Part shown: positions 62,348-64,000 of the stretch, one piece after another | How positions within the stretch are numbered: the stretch's first letter is position 1 | Layout: every line of letters begins with the position of its first letter | DNA from: Neobacillus niacini | Lineage (GTDB): Bacteria > Bacillota > Bacilli > Bacillales > Cytobacillaceae | DNA length: 64,000 nt | Direction: 5' to 3' | Assembly: GCF_023715415.1 (NCBI RefSeq) | Contig: NZ_JAMBOB010000003.1 | Location: forward strand, 124,001-188,000 | The notes under the pieces: generated by a model | What the model saw: the letters and a program-made list of their open reading frames with translations, nothing else | Database searches by the model: none | Told to the model about the DNA's origin: nothing | Position numbers and translations under genes: made by a program

Positions 62348-63703
62348 ATGGTTCAAACAGGTCGTCCACATGAAGAATTACTCGCACAAGATGATAAATA
62401 TTTATGGCATTCTATGAAGCCTTATAATCCGAATGCAACCATCGTGGCTACAAAGGCTGAGGGGTCTTGGGTAAGTGATGCGGAAGGAAAGCGATATTTA
62501 GATGCAATGGCTGGATTATGGTGCGTGAATGTAGGCTATGGAAGAACGGAGCTCGCAGAGGCAGCATATGAACAACTTAAGGAGATGGCTTATTTTCCAC
62601 TTACTCAAAGCCATCTCCCAGCTATTAAGCTTGCTGAAAAGTTAAATGAAATGCTTGGTGATGAATATGTCATCTTTTTCTCAAACAGCGGCTCTGAAGC
62701 CAATGAAACAGCCTTTAAAATCGTCCGTCAATATCATCAGCAAAAAGGGGAATTTAACCGTTACAAAATACTTTCGCGCTACCGTGCCTATCACGGAAAT
62801 TCGATGGGGGCTTTAGCTGCAACAGGTCAGGCGCAAAGGAAGTATAAATACGAGCCGTTAGCTCCTGGTTTCATTCATGTTGCGCCACCGGATTCTTATC
62901 GGGATGATACAAATGTTAAAGATCCGATGGAACTTTCATCGGTAAAAGAAATCGACCGGACGATGACGTGGGAACTGAGTGAAACGATAGCGGCAATGAT
63001 AATGGAACCCATTATTACCGGTGGTGGAATCTTAGTTCCACCTGAGGGCTACATGAAGGCAGCCAAACAGGTTTGTGAAAAACACGGTGCTCTCTTAATT
63101 GTGGATGAAGTTATCTGTGGGTTTGGTCGAACCGGAAAGCCATTCGGCTTTATGAACTATGATGTGAAGCCAGACATCATCACAATGGCAAAAGGTATTA
63201 CCAGTGGGTATTTACCGCTTTCAGCTACAGCTGTTCGGAAAGAAATTTACGAGGCCTTTAAGGGGACTGAAGAATATGATTACTTCCGTCACGTTAATAC
63301 ATTTGGGGGTAATCCAGCAGCTTGTGCGTTAGCATTAAAGAACATAGAGATTATGGAAAAAGAAAACTTATTTGACCGTTCTCGTGACCTTGGGAAACAG
63401 GTAGTAAATGAGTTAACCAATCTTCTTCAAAATCATCCATTTGTTGGTGATGTTCGCGGTAAAGGTCTATTAATTGGAATTGAATTAGTTAAGGACAAGA
63501 AAACAAAGGAACCTTTAGATGTTGCACTAGTTAATCAGGTGATTTCTTTATGTAAGCAGGAAGGATTATTAATTGGTAAAAACGGTGCTACAGTGGCAGG
63601 CTACAATAATGTTTTATCACTATCACCACCGTTAAATATCGAACTGAAAGATATTCAATTTATTGTCAAAACGGTTAGTGATTCTATTAATAAAATCAAA
63701 TGA
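62348..63703 (+). CDS. Class III omega-aminotransferase (beta-alanine type)
   Basis: This 451-aa PLP enzyme of class III has MAGLWCVNVGYGR near 53, FFSNSGSEANETAFK near 113, RYRAYHGNSMGALAATG near 145, DEVICGFGRTGKPFGF near 253, the PLP lysine K282 in MAKGITSGYLPL, and FGGNPAACALAL near 320. In this operon the likely reaction is beta-alanine (or beta-aminoisobutyrate) to malonate (or methylmalonate) semialdehyde, upstream of MmsA. AAGGAGTG precedes ATG 62348. Confidence 0.9.
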   Translation: MVQTGRPHEELLAQDDKYLWHSMKPYNPNATIVATKAEGSWVSDAEGKRYLDAMAGLWCVNVGYGRTELAEAAYEQLKEMAYFPLTQSHLPAIKLAEKLNEMLGDEYVIFFSNSGSEANETAFKIVRQYHQQKGEFNRYKILSRYRAYHGNSMGALAATGQAQRKYKYEPLAPGFIHVAPPDSYRDDTNVKDPMELSSVKEIDRTMTWELSETIAAMIMEPIITGGGILVPPEGYMKAAKQVCEKHGALLIVDEVICGFGRTGKPFGFMNYDVKPDIITMAKGITSGYLPLSATAVRKEIYEAFKGTEEYDYFRHVNTFGGNPAACALALKNIEIMEKENLFDRSRDLGKQVVNELTNLLQNHPFVGDVRGKGLLIGIELVKDKKTKEPLDVALVNQVISLCKQEGLLIGKNGATVAGYNNVLSLSPPLNIELKDIQFIVKTVSDSINKIK

Positions 63704-63710
63704 GAATAAA

Positions 63711-63746
63711 GAAGTCCTAAGTGTAGAAAAACACCTAGGACTTTTT
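63711..63746. terminator. Bidirectional terminator ending the operon
   Basis: AAGTCCTAAGTGT pairs with ACACCTAGGACTT, followed by TTTG on the plus strand. It separates the operon from the convergent gene. Confidence 0.8.
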
Positions 63747-63749
63747 GTA

Positions 63750-64000
63750 TTATTTTATTACAATTGGAATTCTTCCATTTAGTAGGAACGCATCGCTTAA
63801 ATGGTGTCTATATTCTATCTGACCGAAGGAGCTTAGCGATCTACTGGATCTTATCAGCACATCCATTCGTTGAGCGGTAGACATTTCAATCGGCTTTCCA
63901 GCAGGTATTGTGTATGGTTTATTGTAGCGGCCAAATGGGGGAACACCCAGAGACCGTCCATCCACCGCAATGACGACAACATCAACAGGGAAGGTAACTT
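63750..64000 (-). CDS. Cupredoxin/multicopper oxidase-like protein, C-terminal part
   Basis: The gene runs off the right edge; 83 residues of its C-terminus are visible and the frame stays open to the last base. The stretch VVVIAVDGRSLGVPPF...YTIPAGKPIEMSTAQRMDVLI resembles the second cupredoxin domain of multicopper oxidases and nitrite reductases, where a ligand-free strand precedes the RxDVLI motif. The protein ends shortly after (GRIPIVIK), with no third domain and no copper ligands in the visible part. The family call is tentative. Confidence 0.5.
   Translation of the reverse strand, partial: VTFPVDVVVIAVDGRSLGVPPFGRYNKPYTIPAGKPIEMSTAQRMDVLIRSSRSLSSFGQIEYRHHLSDAFLLNGRIPIVIK

Noticed and set aside
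1..64000. Mobile elements, CRISPR arrays, tRNA and rRNA genes
   Set aside because: No transposase, integrase, terminal inverted repeats, regular spacer-repeat arrays or RNA gene cores were seen; the 20-bp arrays have no spacers of CRISPR size.

Overview
The window looks like a chromosomal segment of a low-GC, endospore-forming Bacillaceae (Bacillus/Neobacillus type). This rests on strong AGGAGG-type ribosome binding sites, frequent TTG/GTG starts, an alpha/beta-type small acid-soluble spore protein, Bacillus-type proteins (YlbC-, YkgA-, YhfP-, PatB-, DUF1002-like) and a perfect Spo0A box. I see no rRNA, tRNA, insertion sequence, prophage or CRISPR array. The genus is inference.

Left part (1-18 kb): two small membrane-anchored proteins; a DUF4145 protein; a MatE-like flippase followed by a PP-loop ATPase; a membrane-anchored serine protease divergent from a ketopantoate reductase-like gene; an FAD monooxygenase with an unknown partner; a fatty acid desaturase followed by the decayed remnant of its DesR-type regulator; a SET-domain protein; a DDAH-like hydrolase; a spore SASP; a CAP-domain protein; an RNase J paralog; a PatB-type C-S lyase; and a sirtuin. 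Two intergenic arrays of degenerate direct repeats with an exact 20-bp period flank the RNase J/PatB region.

Middle part (18-34 kb): a glycolate utilisation operon (glcE-glcF-glcD, malate synthase G, IclR regulator) with two copies of a candidate IclR operator; a YhfP-type reductase; a DUF1002 secreted protein; a second-locus FtsZ outside any dcw cluster, with a Spo0A box and a long-spacer promoter; a proline dehydrogenase; and a TAXI-TRAP transporter (lipoprotein, DUF1850, fused permease).

Right-middle part (34-54 kb): two very similar 14-TM drug exporters about 16 kb apart, the second divergent from a TetR gene with a clear operator; an acyltransferase; glycerate kinase; Tag glycosylase; a VanW lipoprotein with an ECF-sigma promoter; a large membrane protein with a textbook SigW promoter; a 5'-nucleotidase lipoprotein; PepF; RluF; a CDF transporter; a thioesterase; and several unknowns.

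Right end (54-64 kb): a reductive pyrimidine catabolism operon, preT-preA-hydA-NCS1 permease-72-aa protein-mmsA-omega aminotransferase. It would take up uracil/thymine, reduce and open the ring, and feed the amino acid product to an acyl-CoA. No beta-ureidopropionase is present in the window. A 545-bp leader holds a sigma-54-type promoter and a 17-bp perfect palindrome, and a CcpA cre site lies inside the operon. The window ends inside a cupredoxin-like gene on the opposite strand.

The most notable item is the Spo0A-linked extra FtsZ. The predicted alternative-sigma promoters (SigL, SigW, ECF) and the 20-bp-period arrays come next.
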